Shown here: positions 44,566-54,580 of the stretch, one piece after another | Numbering within the stretch: the stretch's first letter is position 1 | How the letters are laid out: each line of letters opens with the position of its first letter | NCBI GenBank assembly: GCA_020060385.1 | Contig: JAGVAH010000082.1 | Location: 62,001-126,000, forward strand | Direction of reading: 5' to 3' | DNA: 64,000 nt | From: Syntrophobacterales bacterium | Lineage (GTDB): Bacteria > Desulfobacterota > Desulfobaccia > Desulfobaccales > 0-14-0-80-60-11 | Position numbers and translations under genes: made by a program | The notes under the pieces: generated by a model | Database searches by the model: none | Seen by the model: the letters and a program-made list of their open reading frames with translations, nothing else | Told to the model about the DNA's origin: nothing

Positions 44566-45597
44566 ATGCCTTCCCTGATTCCCGGCAATCTTTTGACCAC
44601 GGCCATGGCGATTTTGCCCCACGACCAGGCGGAGCCTGCCCTGGAGCTGGCCCTGTCCCTGGACATCCCCTTCTGGCCCCAGTTGCCCCACCTGAACTTT
44701 TACGAAGACATGTACGTCCAGGCCGGGGAGCACTTTCCCGGCATTCTGCTCTTCCCGGAAACCGAGTCCATCCGCTTCGACACCAACAAGTTCTATGAAG
44801 AATTGGACCAGATGCTGGCCCATTGGGACGATCTGGACTACTTCGACATCTCCCCAGGGTATTCCGCGGTCTACCACCGCTTTTTGGAAATGGACCTGAG
44901 GGGCTATCCGGCCATCCGGGGGCAGTTGGAAGGCCCTGTCAGCTTCGGCCTCAAGATTTTGGATGAGAACGACCGGCCCCTGATCTTTAACGACGAGGTG
45001 CGGCCCGTGATGATCGACTTCATGGCCCGCCGGGTCCAGGCCCAGCTCCTGCGCCTGAAAGAGCGCCACAGTCGCGCCTTCATGTTCATCGACGAGCCGG
45101 GCATGCAGTTCATTTTCAGTTCCATTTCCGGGTACACCGACATCCGGGCCAAGGAGGACCTGGACCGCTTCTTCGCCCAGATCGAGCGGCCCCGGGGCAT
45201 CCACCTCTGCGGCAACCCGGACTGGGAATTCTTGCTCAACCGGGACCTGGATATCCTGTCCATGGATATCTACACCAACCGGGAGGTCTTCCAGGCCTAC
45301 GCGCCCAGCATCAGGAGATTCCTGGACAAAGGCGGGGTGCTGTCCTGGGGCCTGGTCCCCACCGGCTGCGACGTTTTTGCGGGGGAAACCACGGAAGGCC
45401 TGATGGACTTCCTGGAGGACCTGTGGACCTTTCTGGCCCAGGCCGGCATCGACCGGGACCAGCTTTTAGCCCAGAGCCTCATCACCCCTGCCACCTGCTG
45501 CCTCATCAACCCGGACCGGGAAAAAACGGTGACCCTGGCCTATGCCTGGCTCCGGGACATCTCCCGCCGCCTGCGGGATAAGTATAAGTTGGTCTGA
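44566..45597 (+). CDS. MetE/UroD-fold protein with HxC...C zinc site
   Basis: 343 residues, TIM-barrel-like. GQLEGPVSFGLKILD, AFMFIDEPGMQF, GIHLCGNPDWEFLL (His213, Cys215) and TPATCCL (Cys311/312) match the zinc-thiolate pattern HxC...C shared by cobalamin-independent methionine synthase and the MtaA/UroD methyltransferases. The protein is about half the length of MetE and lacks its N-terminal domain. It could be a core-type methionine synthase or a corrinoid:thiol methyltransferase; no corrinoid protein gene is adjacent. Substrate not predictable. Confidence 0.7.
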   Translation: MPSLIPGNLLTTAMAILPHDQAEPALELALSLDIPFWPQLPHLNFYEDMYVQAGEHFPGILLFPETESIRFDTNKFYEELDQMLAHWDDLDYFDISPGYSAVYHRFLEMDLRGYPAIRGQLEGPVSFGLKILDENDRPLIFNDEVRPVMIDFMARRVQAQLLRLKERHSRAFMFIDEPGMQFIFSSISGYTDIRAKEDLDRFFAQIERPRGIHLCGNPDWEFLLNRDLDILSMDIYTNREVFQAYAPSIRRFLDKGGVLSWGLVPTGCDVFAGETTEGLMDFLEDLWTFLAQAGIDRDQLLAQSLITPATCCLINPDREKTVTLAYAWLRDISRRLRDKYKLV

Positions 45598-45776
45598 AAT
45601 GGGGGTAGCGATACCGGGCCCCTCCCCTCCTTCCCCGCGCCAGGGTAATTTCAGAGGAAAGCTTTACAATAATAGGCAAAGTAGTTATTTTGTGAATAAG
45701 TCGAAATTGTTGGGAGAAATAACAGCAGCGGCTGAATTGGCGGGGTCTGGGAGGCGCTGAATCAAGGAGCGGGGCC

Positions 45777-46943
45777 ATGGATGTGGAAAGTGAACTGGAG
45801 TTGCGGAAATTTGTCGCTCCCGAATTTATTTTTGGCGTCGGCGCCTTAAAACTTGCCGGTCGCTATGCCAGAAACTTCGGGGCCGCCCGCATCTTGATAG
45901 TCACCGATCCGGGAGTCATGGCGGCAGGTTGGACTGACCAAGTAATTGCCACTCTGGATATGGAAGACCTGCCCTATGTCATCTATGCCGAGGTAAGCCC
46001 CAATCCCCGGGCCGAAGAAGTTATGAGGGGCGCCGAAGTATATAAAAGCGCCGGCTGCAACCTCATCTTGGCGGTGGGTGGCGGCAGCCCCATGGACTGC
46101 GCCAAAGGGATCGGCATCGTTTGCACCAATAAAAAGCATATCTTGGAGTTTGAGGGAGTTGATCAGGTAGCCGTGCCCATGCCGCCGTTGATTTGCATTC
46201 CCACCACCGGGGGCACTTCCGCTGACGTTTCCCAGTTTGCCATTATCAGCAATACCCAAGAAAAGGTTAAAATCGCCATTATCAGTAAGGCCGTTGTTCC
46301 CGATGTGGCCTTGATTGATCCCGTCACCCTGACCACCATGGATCCCTATCTGGCCGCCTGCACGGGGATAGACGCCCTGGTCCATGCCATTGAGGCCTAT
46401 GTCTCCCTGGCCCACTCTCCCATTACCGACCTCCATGCCCTGGCGGCCATCCGCTTGCTGTCCTCACATCTTCTGGCATCACTGGCCGACCCCGATAACT
46501 TGCAGCTGCGCACCCAGGTGATGTTGGGCAGCCTGGAGGCCGGGTTGGCATTTTCCAATGCTTCCCTGGGCGCGGTGCATGCCATGGCCCATAGCTTGGG
46601 AGGGTTATTGGATCTGCCCCATGGTGAATGCAACGCCATTTTATTGGAGCATGTCATGTCCTTCAATTTTCCCGAGGCCAGCGAGCGCTTCCTGCATATC
46701 GGCGAGGCCATGGGGCTGGACCTGCAGAAAAGGAGCCTTAGCGAAAAAAAAGGGGCGATCCTGGGGGAGGTCAAGAGGTTAAGGAAGGCTGTGGGTATTG
46801 AGCAATCCCTGGGACAAAAAGGGGTGCACCGCACCGATGTTCCGGAACTTTCCCAGAAAGCTATCAATGACCCCTGTATCGTCACCAATCCACGTCGCCC
46901 CGGACAACGGGATATTGAGGTTATTTTTGAAGAAGCGATCTGA
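45777..46943 (+). CDS. Iron-containing alcohol dehydrogenase (ErcA-like)
   Basis: 388 residues, group III alcohol dehydrogenase. NAD-binding AVGGGSPMDCAKGIG, PTTGGTSADVSQFAI, and metal ligands in TGIDALVHAIEAYVS, AHSLGGLLDLPHGECNAI and the C-terminal region. It probably oxidises or reduces small alcohols/aldehydes in the cytoplasm. GGAG lies 9 bp before the ATG. Its end overlaps a hybrid histidine kinase gene; ErcA-type dehydrogenases in Pseudomonas are part of an alcohol-responsive kinase network, so a sensory link is plausible here. Confidence 0.9.
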   Translation: MDVESELELRKFVAPEFIFGVGALKLAGRYARNFGAARILIVTDPGVMAAGWTDQVIATLDMEDLPYVIYAEVSPNPRAEEVMRGAEVYKSAGCNLILAVGGGSPMDCAKGIGIVCTNKKHILEFEGVDQVAVPMPPLICIPTTGGTSADVSQFAIISNTQEKVKIAIISKAVVPDVALIDPVTLTTMDPYLAACTGIDALVHAIEAYVSLAHSPITDLHALAAIRLLSSHLLASLADPDNLQLRTQVMLGSLEAGLAFSNASLGAVHAMAHSLGGLLDLPHGECNAILLEHVMSFNFPEASERFLHIGEAMGLDLQKRSLSEKKGAILGEVKRLRKAVGIEQSLGQKGVHRTDVPELSQKAINDPCIVTNPRRPGQRDIEVIFEEAI

Positions 46944-48561
46944 TACCCCCGAAAACTGGGATTCTTTGCGGGAAAAGATCATCGGCTTGGGTGAGCGTTC
47001 CCTCAGGAAAAGTTATTATCCGGAATTGCAGCAACGCCTGGCCGATTTGGAAAGATTCAGGGCCTTGTTGGATCAAAGCAATGACGCCATTTTCCTGCTG
47101 CAGGTGCCTTCCGGAACCTTCATCGATGTCAATGATTTTGTCGCCCGTCATCTCCACTACTCCCCCGCAGAGTTAGGCCGGATGTCCATCTATGATTTGG
47201 TGGAAGCAGCCGCAGCCGGGGAAATCAGGGGAATTTTCTCCTCCGGCCAGCCCGGCGGCGCCACCCAGGAGACGATTATCACCAACCTGCGCGGCCGTAA
47301 CGGAGATGAAATTCCCGTGGAGATGACGGTGCGCCTGGTGTTGTTTGCACATACTCTCTACGCGGTGGTGGTGGCCAGAGAAATCACGGAGCGCAAGCAA
47401 CTGCAAGCCCAGCTGGTGCAAGCCCAAAAGATGGAAGCGGTGGGGAGGCTGGCCGGAGGTGTGGCCCACGACTTCAATAACCTGCTGACAGCCATCCTGG
47501 GTTACGGCGAGATGCTGTTTTTGGATCTCCCGGAGAATGACCCGCGGCGCCTCTATGCCGCGGAAATCATCAACACTGCAGAGCACGCCTCGGCCTTGAC
47601 CCGGCAACTTTTGGCCTTCAGCCGGAAGCAGCTCATTCAACCCCGGATCATCAATCTCAATGAGCTGGTCGCGGATATGGAAAAGATGTTGCGGCGGCTA
47701 TTGGGGGAAGACCTCGATCTGATCACCCTCCTGGACCCCACCCTGGGTGCGGTCAACGCCGATCCTAGCCAGATGGACCAGGTGATCATGAACCTGGCGG
47801 TGAATGCCCGGGATGCCATGCCCCGGGGAGGCAGGCTCACCATTGAAACGGAAAACGTCTTTCTGGATGAGGCCTATGCCCGGGAACACCTGGAAGTCGC
47901 CCCCGGTCCCTATGTGATGCTCACGGTCAGCGATACCGGCAGCGGTATGGACGCGGCCACCCAGGCCCATATCTTTGAGCCGTTCTTCACCACCAAAGAG
48001 CCGGGTAAGGGCACGGGACTGGGTTTGAGCACGGTATTCGGCATTGTCAAGCAGAACGGCGGTCATCTCTGGTTTAACAGCGAACCCGGGCAAGGCACCA
48101 CCTTCAGAGTCTACCTGCCTATAGTGGAAGAGCCCGCCATGCCCCTCCATCCCGCGGCCGCAACGGCCGCCTCCCTGCAGGGTTCGGAAACCATCCTGGT
48201 GGCGGAAGATGACGAGCTGTTGCGCCACGTGATCTGCCAGGCCCTGGGTGCGTATGGCTACAGGGTATTGGAGGCCCGCCATGGCCAGGAAGCCATTCTG
48301 GTCTGCGGACGCCATCGGGGGCCGATTCATCTGGTATTGACCGATGTGGTCATGCCTGGGATGAGCGGGGGGGAATTGATGGAGCGTCTGTCCCCCCTGG
48401 GCCGCAAGATGAAAGTGCTGTTCATGTCCGGCTATACCGAAGACACCGCGGCCCTCCAGAGTCTATTGGCGTCAGGAGTCCCCTTTTTGGAAAAACCCTT
48501 CAAAATGATAAACTTGATCAAAATGGTGCGGGAAGTCCTGGATTTACCTGAAAAATCTTAG
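46927..48561 (+). CDS. Hybrid histidine kinase (PAS-HisKA-HATPase-receiver)
   Basis: 544 residues from a TTG start at 46927, chosen because GAGG at 46917-46920 lies 6 nt before it; ATGs at 46837 and 46867 in the same frame would lengthen the overlap with the dehydrogenase and add unconserved residues. PAS domain (about 40-150, [19 protein letters not shown]), HisKA box [20 protein letters not shown], HATPase with [22 protein letters not shown] and [18 protein letters not shown], then a receiver with [10 protein letters not shown], phosphoacceptor in [13 protein letters not shown] and EKPF. No membrane segment: a cytoplasmic sensor. The 17-bp overlap suggests coupling to the alcohol dehydrogenase. 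Confidence 0.88.
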   Translation: MKKRSDTPENWDSLREKIIGLGERSLRKSYYPELQQRLADLERFRALLDQSNDAIFLLQVPSGTFIDVNDFVARHLHYSPAELGRMSIYDLVEAAAAGEIRGIFSSGQPGGATQETIITNLRGRNGDEIPVEMTVRLVLFAHTLYAVVVAREITERKQLQAQLVQAQKMEAVGRLAGGVAHDFNNLLTAILGYGEMLFLDLPENDPRRLYAAEIINTAEHASALTRQLLAFSRKQLIQPRIINLNELVADMEKMLRRLLGEDLDLITLLDPTLGAVNADPSQMDQVIMNLAVNARDAMPRGGRLTIETENVFLDEAYAREHLEVAPGPYVMLTVSDTGSGMDAATQAHIFEPFFTTKEPGKGTGLGLSTVFGIVKQNGGHLWFNSEPGQGTTFRVYLPIVEEPAMPLHPAAATAASLQGSETILVAEDDELLRHVICQALGAYGYRVLEARHGQEAILVCGRHRGPIHLVLTDVVMPGMSGGELMERLSPLGRKMKVLFMSGYTEDTAALQSLLASGVPFLEKPFKMINLIKMVREVLDLPEKS

Positions 48562-48939
48562 ACACAGAGAAAAAAAAGAGCCATAGAGATTTTTTGGTAA
48601 TGGTCGAGACATGGCCAGGCAACCTCTGCGCTAAAGTTTAATAGCATCCGACGTCCTGCCCCCACCAAAGCCCATTTCACTATCCAGATCATATGACGAT
48701 TATGAGAATGCGCTCCACAATTCTCACAATCGCTTATTTCATATCGTTAATTCATTGGAAATTTTGCAAATTATATTGTTTGGAGATATACGCAATGCCA
48801 AAGTAGTCCTGGTTCCCTGGGCTTAGGGTAAAAAGCAGACGTACCAGAACTAAGGAGTCACCTTGGGGATGACTGAAGGAGCCCCGGATAATTATCAGGA
48901 GTTTTTTTTTCGCAATAGGCCTTGTAAATATTAATCTCA
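48562..48939 (+). other. Structured intergenic leader with T-run
   Basis: 378 bp without a gene. The last 100 bp can form AGTCA/TGACT (48856-48860 / 48870-48874) or, in competition, GGGG/CCCC (48865-48868 / 48882-48885), then an imperfect stem CCGGATAATTATCAGG followed after GAG by nine T (48902-48910). The mutually exclusive stems and the T-run look like an attenuator or riboswitch-type expression platform before the next kinase gene. No known riboswitch class was recognised. Confidence 0.4.
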
Positions 48940-51180
48940 ATGAATATTAATTATCTAAGCTGGTTAGTCGCTGATGCGGAGACCATGGTGAAAGAATGGC
49001 TCTTGCAGCGGAGATGGCGGGTCATACTGGCCGGGATGCTGCTGGTGGCGGTTCCGGTGCTCAGCCTGGCGTTTTTCGTCTACCTGACCATGGCCCGGGA
49101 CCTGGAAAAATTGCTCATCGCCGCGAGCCGCGATTACGCCGGCGACTGCGTCCAGGCCATTACCGACAGGCTGGACCGGGATCTGGCCCGGGGCCAGGCT
49201 TATGCCAGCCGGCCGCTGATGCAGGCCCTACTCCGGGAAGGCCACCTGGATAAGGTACGCTTTCACCTGCAGCAACTGGTAACCGGCACCGATTCCCTGG
49301 AACGCGCCTTCATCTCCTCTCCCCAAGGCGTCCTTCTGACGGACTACCCTTCGGACCCAAAGGTGCATGGCCGGGATTTTTCCTACCGGGACTGGTATCG
49401 GGGGGTGTCCCAAAGATGGACCCCGTACGTCTCGGAGTTTTTTCAGCGGGCCGCCATCCCTCCGAGGTTTCTCTTTAACATCGCGGTTCCCATCAGATCC
49501 CCGGAAGGGCGCATTTTGGGCATACTGGTGATGCAACCCAAAGATGACTACTTTCAAGGCTCCTTGAAACGCACGGAAAGAAAAAAGGTTGCCATCCACA
49601 TCCTGGACCATAGAGGCCGGATCGTCTACCACTCCCATCGAAAAATAGACCAAGCGCAGGACTTTTCCTCCCACCCCATGGTCCAAAAGCTGCAGCAGGG
49701 ACTCGGGGGAGAGGAAAAAACCAGGGGTCTGGACAGCCAGGACATGGTGATCGCCGCGTACCGGCCGGTGCCCCCCTTTGGCTGGGGGGTAATTGCCGAG
49801 AAACCGGTTAAGGAGGCCCTGGCGCCATTTACCGGGGCAATTTTCAGCCTGTCGATTTTTACTCTGGCCGTGCTTGTCTTGGGGGTATTCGGCGCTTACC
49901 AGGGCGCCAATCTTCTCCTGGCCACCCATCGTCTCACCGGGGAATTGGCAAGGGTCAACGCCGAGTTGCAGGGAAATCAGCAGGAGTTGGCGAAGACTAA
50001 CGCCAGGCTCCAAGAAGCTTCCCAAGCGAAGTCCGATTTCCTGGCCAACATGTCCCATGAACTGCGCACCCCCCTGAACGCCATTATCGGCTTTTCCGAG
50101 GTCCTTCAGGACGAGCTGTTCGGCGACCTCAATACCAAGCAGAAAGAATATGTGCAAAATATCTATAAGAGCGGCTTGCACCTGCTGGGCCTGATCAACG
50201 ACATCCTGGACCTGGCCAAGGTGGAGTCCGGCAAGATGGAACTGGAGCTTAACAGCTTTTCCCTCAAAGAGGCCCTGGAATCCTCTCTCGTCATGGTGAA
50301 GGAGAAGGCCATGAAACAGGGGATAGCCCTCAGTCTGGAGGTGGAACCGGAAGCGGAGGGGGAAATCACTCTCGATGAACGGAAGTTCAAACAGATTATG
50401 TTCAATCTCCTCAGCAACGCGGTAAAATTCACCCCTCGGGGAGGCCGGGTGACGGTGTCGGCCCGCCGCTGGGAGCCGGAAAAGCCCCCCGAAGCCGCGG
50501 TCGCAAAGGCTGACCGCGGCTTCCTGGAAATCTCTGTGGCCGACAGCGGCATGGGCATCAAGCCGGAAGATTTGGGACGGTTATTTCAGGAATTCACTCA
50601 ATTGGGACAGGTTTATACCAAGGCTTTTGAAGGCACCGGCCTGGGGCTGGCCCTGACCAAGCGCCTGGTAGAACTGCAAGGTGGCCGTATCCGGGTGGAG
50701 AGCGAACCGGGCCAAGGCAGCCGTTTTTCTTTCACCGTACCCAGGGAAGCCCCGGGGCTCTTGCGTCCCATTTTCGCTCCCTCCCCCATCCCCCTTCTGT
50801 CGGCACAAGATGAAAGGGTGATCCTCCTCATTGACGACGACCCCCAGGACTTGGCCATTTTGGAAGAGGCCGTGCGGTCTAAAGGAGTAAAGGTGATCAA
50901 GGCGGACAGCGGTCAGGAAGGATTGGACCTGGCCCAGCGGCTCAAGCCTGATCTGATTATCCTGGACTTGCTGATGCCCCAGCCGAACGGCTTTGAAGTC
51001 CTGGAGACTTTGAAATCCACAGAGGAAACGGCCCCCATTCCGATAATCATCTTTACCATTATGGACCTTTCACCGCAGGACAAGGCTCAATTAGCAGAGA
51101 AGACCCTGGCCTTTTTCGAGAAAGGGGTGGTGAGCAAGGAAGCCTTTGTGGCCCAGGTGCAGCAGGTCCTGGGTTTGTAA
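48940..51180 (+). CDS. Membrane hybrid histidine kinase with Cache-type sensor
   Basis: 746 residues. TM1 about 29-50 (VILAGMLLVAVPVLSLAFFV), an extracytoplasmic double-Cache-like domain (about 55-300, with FISSPQGVLLTDYPSD and FSYRDWYRGV, LFNIAVPIRSPEGRILGIL), TM2 about 303-325, a coiled coil, HisKA FLANMSHELRTPLNAIIGFS, HATPase NLLSNAVKFTPRGG and GTGLGLALTKRLVELQGG, and a C-terminal receiver (LLIDDDPQDL, phosphoacceptor in LIILDLLMPQPNG). The usual receiver Lys region reads FFEKGVVS. Likely senses a small molecule outside the membrane. An alternative ATG at 48985 has GGAG close upstream. A lone receiver follows 22 bp later. Confidence 0.9.
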   Translation: MNINYLSWLVADAETMVKEWLLQRRWRVILAGMLLVAVPVLSLAFFVYLTMARDLEKLLIAASRDYAGDCVQAITDRLDRDLARGQAYASRPLMQALLREGHLDKVRFHLQQLVTGTDSLERAFISSPQGVLLTDYPSDPKVHGRDFSYRDWYRGVSQRWTPYVSEFFQRAAIPPRFLFNIAVPIRSPEGRILGILVMQPKDDYFQGSLKRTERKKVAIHILDHRGRIVYHSHRKIDQAQDFSSHPMVQKLQQGLGGEEKTRGLDSQDMVIAAYRPVPPFGWGVIAEKPVKEALAPFTGAIFSLSIFTLAVLVLGVFGAYQGANLLLATHRLTGELARVNAELQGNQQELAKTNARLQEASQAKSDFLANMSHELRTPLNAIIGFSEVLQDELFGDLNTKQKEYVQNIYKSGLHLLGLINDILDLAKVESGKMELELNSFSLKEALESSLVMVKEKAMKQGIALSLEVEPEAEGEITLDERKFKQIMFNLLSNAVKFTPRGGRVTVSARRWEPEKPPEAAVAKADRGFLEISVADSGMGIKPEDLGRLFQEFTQLGQVYTKAFEGTGLGLALTKRLVELQGGRIRVESEPGQGSRFSFTVPREAPGLLRPIFAPSPIPLLSAQDERVILLIDDDPQDLAILEEAVRSKGVKVIKADSGQEGLDLAQRLKPDLIILDLLMPQPNGFEVLETLKSTEETAPIPIIIFTIMDLSPQDKAQLAEKTLAFFEKGVVSKEAFVAQVQQVLGL

Positions 51181-51202
51181 TTTCCGCTTTCGGGATGGAA
51201 AG

Positions 51203-51574
51203 ATGACCAAGAAGATTCTCATCGTGGAAGACAATGAGGTTAACCGGCTGTTGATGAAGGATGTCCTGGCCTATCATGGCTTTGAGATCATCGAAGCCGC
51301 CGATGGCGCCGATGGCCTGGAAAAGGCGAAGGAGTGCAGGCCGGACCTGATCCTCATGGATATGCAAATGCCGGTCATGGACGGCTTTGCGGCAGCCGCC
51401 CTCCTGAAAGCCGACCCCGGGACCCGGGACATCAAGATCATCTGCATTACTTCCTTTGCCATGAAGGGCGACAAGGAAAAGATTTTGCAGGCGGGATGTG
51501 ATGCCTATGTAGCCAAGCCCATTAATACCCGGGAATTGCCCAAGCTGGTGGAACGTTATTTGAAAGAAGAGTAA
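51203..51574 (+). CDS. Single-domain response regulator (DivK/CheY type)
   Basis: 123 residues: IVEDNEVNRLLMKDVL, phosphoacceptor Asp53 in LILMDMQMPVMDG, CITSFAMKGDKEK and YVAKPINTREL. The N-E-V-N-R pattern and KGDKEK loop are typical of receivers paired with hybrid kinases. It starts 22 bp after the Cache kinase, with GGAAAG adjacent to the ATG, so it is probably the partner in a phosphorelay. Confidence 0.93.
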   Translation: MTKKILIVEDNEVNRLLMKDVLAYHGFEIIEAADGADGLEKAKECRPDLILMDMQMPVMDGFAAAALLKADPGTRDIKIICITSFAMKGDKEKILQAGCDAYVAKPINTRELPKLVERYLKEE

Positions 51575-51729
51575 CTTCGTTGCCAAAACCCGGTTATCAC
51601 CATCCGGACCTCTTGCTCCCCGGTGTTTAGATGGGGAAGGCCGAGATCGGTTGATCCTTACCGCTTGCCGCAGTCCAGGGAAGGCCTCCGGCTTCACAGA
51701 AAGCAATTATAACAAGGGGGCATCCAGTC

Positions 51730-53253
51730 ATGATGAATCCCAAATCCAGAATACTTCTGGTGGATGATGAGCCCATGAATGTGGCTCTCCTGGAGGCGGT
51801 GCTGGTTTCCCGGGGTTATGAGGTCATTCCTGCAGGAAATGGCCCTGAGGCCCTGGACCTGATCCGCGAGCAAGAGGTTGACCTGGTGCTTCTGGATATT
51901 ATGATGCCGGGGATGGATGGGTTTGAAGTCTGCCGCCGCCTCAAAGAGGACGAAGGGCTGCGGGAGATTCCCATCATCATGCTCACCGTCCTCCAATCCA
52001 AGAAAGACCGTATACAGGGGATCGAGGCCGGGGCCGATGACTTCATTTCCAAGCCCTTCGATCAAGGGGAAGTTCTGGCCAGAATCCGAATGCTCCTGAA
52101 GATGCGGGAGATCAACGCCAACCTCCGTTCCGCCTATCATCATATCAACCTCCTGGGCTCCCTGGGGGAGAGCATGATCAGCAATTTCGACCCTCATCAT
52201 TTTGATGTCATGCTGGGCATGGACCAAATGGTAGGGCAGATCATGAGTCACACCGGAGGGCCCATCGGCAAGCCCCAACTAATCCTGGTGGGAGTGTGGC
52301 AGGAGAACCAGGACTGGCTGTGGCGACTATATCACCAGGCAGGGGGGCAGTTGAGACAATGCGATCTTAAGAAGATAGACTTCCAGAACCTGCTGACCCA
52401 GATACCTGAAGATAAATTAGGGGCTTTTCATTATAACGAAGGTAATCCTTTGCCGCCTAAGTTCCACGATGTCTTAAACAAGATGGACGTATTGGGTTTG
52501 AAAGTGGCCAACATGGTGGGTTATATCAACCCTCAATTATACCTCTTCGCCTGCAATTATGGACGTTCGGTTAATCAGCATGACCTGGCGGTGATCAAGC
52601 ACCTGGTCATGGAGAGGCTCTTTTTTAAATCCATTGCCGGCCAGATTGCCGCGGTGGAGGATGCCTTCGCTTATACGGTACAGTCCCTGGCCCGGGCCGC
52701 CGAGGCCAATGATGAAGATACCGGCAATCATATTGTGCGGGTGGGCGAGTACGCCGCAGTTTTGGCGGAGCATCTGGGGCTCCCGGAGAAATTTGTCCGG
52801 AACATCAGGATTCAAGCCCAAATGCATGATGTGGGCAAGGTCCACATCCATCCGGATATCCTGCAGAAACCGGGGGCGCTCTCCCCTGAGGAATGGGAGG
52901 TTATGAAAAGACACCCCCTGGCCGGCGGCAAAATCCTGGGAGATCACTCCCGCCTGAGTATGGCCAAGAATATCGCCTTAACCCATCATGAGCGGTGGGA
53001 TGGCAGCGGCTATCCCTACGGCCTAAAAGGAGAAGAGATTCCCATTGAAGGCAGGATCGCCATCATTGCCGACCAATATGACGCCCTGAGAAATGCGCGG
53101 GTTTATAAGCCCGCGTTTGATCATCAGACTACTTTCCAAATTCTTGTGGATGGGGATGGTAGAACAAAGCCGGGCCATTTCGATCCAGAGATATTGGCAG
53201 GCTTCAAAGCCATGGCTTTTCGGTTTGAAGAGATTTACGAGATGCTAAAATAG
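51730..53253 (+). CDS. Response regulator with HD-GYP phosphodiesterase domain
   Basis: 507 residues. Receiver (phosphoacceptor Asp56, [25 protein letters not shown]), a middle domain of about 190 residues with no clear name ([16 protein letters not shown] to [15 protein letters not shown]), then [62 protein letters not shown] and [11 protein letters not shown]. All metal ligands of a cyclic-di-GMP phosphodiesterase are present. It likely lowers c-di-GMP on phosphorylation by the preceding kinase. AAGGGGG is about 10 nt upstream of tandem ATGs at 51730/51733. Confidence 0.93.
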   Translation: MMNPKSRILLVDDEPMNVALLEAVLVSRGYEVIPAGNGPEALDLIREQEVDLVLLDIMMPGMDGFEVCRRLKEDEGLREIPIIMLTVLQSKKDRIQGIEAGADDFISKPFDQGEVLARIRMLLKMREINANLRSAYHHINLLGSLGESMISNFDPHHFDVMLGMDQMVGQIMSHTGGPIGKPQLILVGVWQENQDWLWRLYHQAGGQLRQCDLKKIDFQNLLTQIPEDKLGAFHYNEGNPLPPKFHDVLNKMDVLGLKVANMVGYINPQLYLFACNYGRSVNQHDLAVIKHLVMERLFFKSIAGQIAAVEDAFAYTVQSLARAAEANDEDTGNHIVRVGEYAAVLAEHLGLPEKFVRNIRIQAQMHDVGKVHIHPDILQKPGALSPEEWEVMKRHPLAGGKILGDHSRLSMAKNIALTHHERWDGSGYPYGLKGEEIPIEGRIAIIADQYDALRNARVYKPAFDHQTTFQILVDGDGRTKPGHFDPEILAGFKAMAFRFEEIYEMLK

Positions 53254-53316
53254 TCGTTACCATTAATTTCTCTGTGCCCCTCTCTGCTCTCTGGGCCTCT
53301 GTGGTAAAATCTTTTT

Positions 53317-54072
53317 ATGACCTCCCGGCAGACCCCCGCCATTGTCCTGCAGATCCGCGATTACGGGGAAGCGGACCGGCTGGTAAATTTCCTCACCCCC
53401 GACGGGGGCCGGGTCTCCGGCATCGCCAAGCACGCCAAGAAGAGCAAGCGCCGCTTTGCCAACTGCCTGGAGCCCCTGAACCGGGTGATCTTTCAGCTTT
53501 CCCCCCGGCCTCGGGGCGATCTGGAATTCATCCAGCAGGGAGAACTGGTCAACCCCTTCTCCCATCTCCGCCGAGACCTGCGGCGCCTGGCGGCCGGCGC
53601 GGTCCTGGCGGAACTGGCCGGGGAACTCTCCGCGCCGGTGGAAGCCACCGGCTCCATCTTTCAGACCCTGAACCAGGCCCTGGAACTGTTGGACGGCGGC
53701 GGCGCCCCGGACTCCCTGTTGCCGGCATTTTTCCTCCATCTCTTGAAATTAGGGGGATACGGCCCCCGTTGGCGGGACTGTCGCCAGTGCGGCCGGGAGC
53801 CTGCGCCTCCCCTTTATTTCAGCATTTCCAAAGGGGGGGTGGTCTGCAGCTCCTGCAGGAACGCGGCCGCGGGGCCTATGCTGCCCCTTACTCCCGGGGT
53901 CTGGAAACTGCTGCGCCTGGCCCAGGACCTGCCCCCGGAAAAACTCCACCGTCTGCGTTTCCCCCCCTCCCAACGGGACCAGAGCCTGGCTCTGCTCCAA
54001 AAATTCTCTCGCCATCACCTGGGCCGGGACCTGAAGTCCTGGTCCTTCTGGGAGAAGATGACCCGGGGCTAG
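53317..54072 (+). CDS. recO: DNA repair protein RecO
   Basis: 251 residues. N-terminal OB fold (TPAIVLQIRDYGEADRLVNF, LTPDGGRVSGIAKHAKKSK), helical C-terminal domain and a zinc finger CRQCG...CSSC (about residues 154-179). It loads RecA with RecF/RecR at single-strand gaps. No ribosome binding site is seen, and a CTCTGTG-type repeat tract precedes the ATG. Confidence 0.93.
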   Translation: MTSRQTPAIVLQIRDYGEADRLVNFLTPDGGRVSGIAKHAKKSKRRFANCLEPLNRVIFQLSPRPRGDLEFIQQGELVNPFSHLRRDLRRLAAGAVLAELAGELSAPVEATGSIFQTLNQALELLDGGGAPDSLLPAFFLHLLKLGGYGPRWRDCRQCGREPAPPLYFSISKGGVVCSSCRNAAAGPMLPLTPGVWKLLRLAQDLPPEKLHRLRFPPSQRDQSLALLQKFSRHHLGRDLKSWSFWEKMTRG

Positions 54073-54077
54073 GATAA

Positions 54078-54444
54078 TGTCCCGGTAATACCTTTCCAAA
54101 GTAGCGAAGTCCTTTCTCCCTCCCCCTTGAGGGGGGAGGGTCGGGGTGGGGGTGGCGTCTTTTTGACTGATTACAGGCAGTTTCCCGAAGTCGCCCCCCT
54201 CCCCCCGTGGGGCTGATCATTACCCATAAGTCGGATGAGGCGGAAAGAGCTAAGGGGATATTAAGGGATGCCACGTTTATACACCCCCCTCACCCTAACC
54301 CTCTCCCCCCCTTGGGGGGAAAGGCCCGCAAATGTTTAATATCTGCCATATGTTATTTTTTCCATATCAACTTGTGGGTGATGATCAGCCCCGTGGGGAG
54401 GGGGAGTTTTAGGAGGAGTCATTTTGTTAATTATTCCTGGGACG
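54078..54444. mobile_element. Miniature TGTCCC-ended element, interrupted copy
   Basis: Left end TGTCCCGGTAATAC, right end complement CGTCCCAGGAATAA. Same family as 5435-5626. At 54203 it is split by a second element, leaving CCCCGTGGGG on both sides. Without the insert the copy is about 181 bp. Confidence 0.7.
54213..54388. mobile_element. Nested 176-bp element with 10-bp target duplication
   Basis: The ends CTGATCATTACCCATAAGT and, in complement, CTGATCATCACCCACAAGT match at 17 of 19 positions. CCCCGTGGGG flanks it at 54203-54212 and 54389-54398, and the related repeat at 5.4-5.6 kb has this sequence once. Inside is a C-rich/G-rich hairpin; there is no open frame. A 10-bp duplication fits IS4-like transposition, but the family is not certain. 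Confidence 0.8.
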
Positions 54445-54580
54445 CGACATTGAGGCACCGGTCTTATACAGTCTTTCATCCCAATCCTTGCCTTGTCTGG
54501 CAAATATCAAGTTTTAAAGGAACTTGCCGATATTACTAAAAATAAGCATCATCACCCACCAACCCCATGCCGGGACGCCC

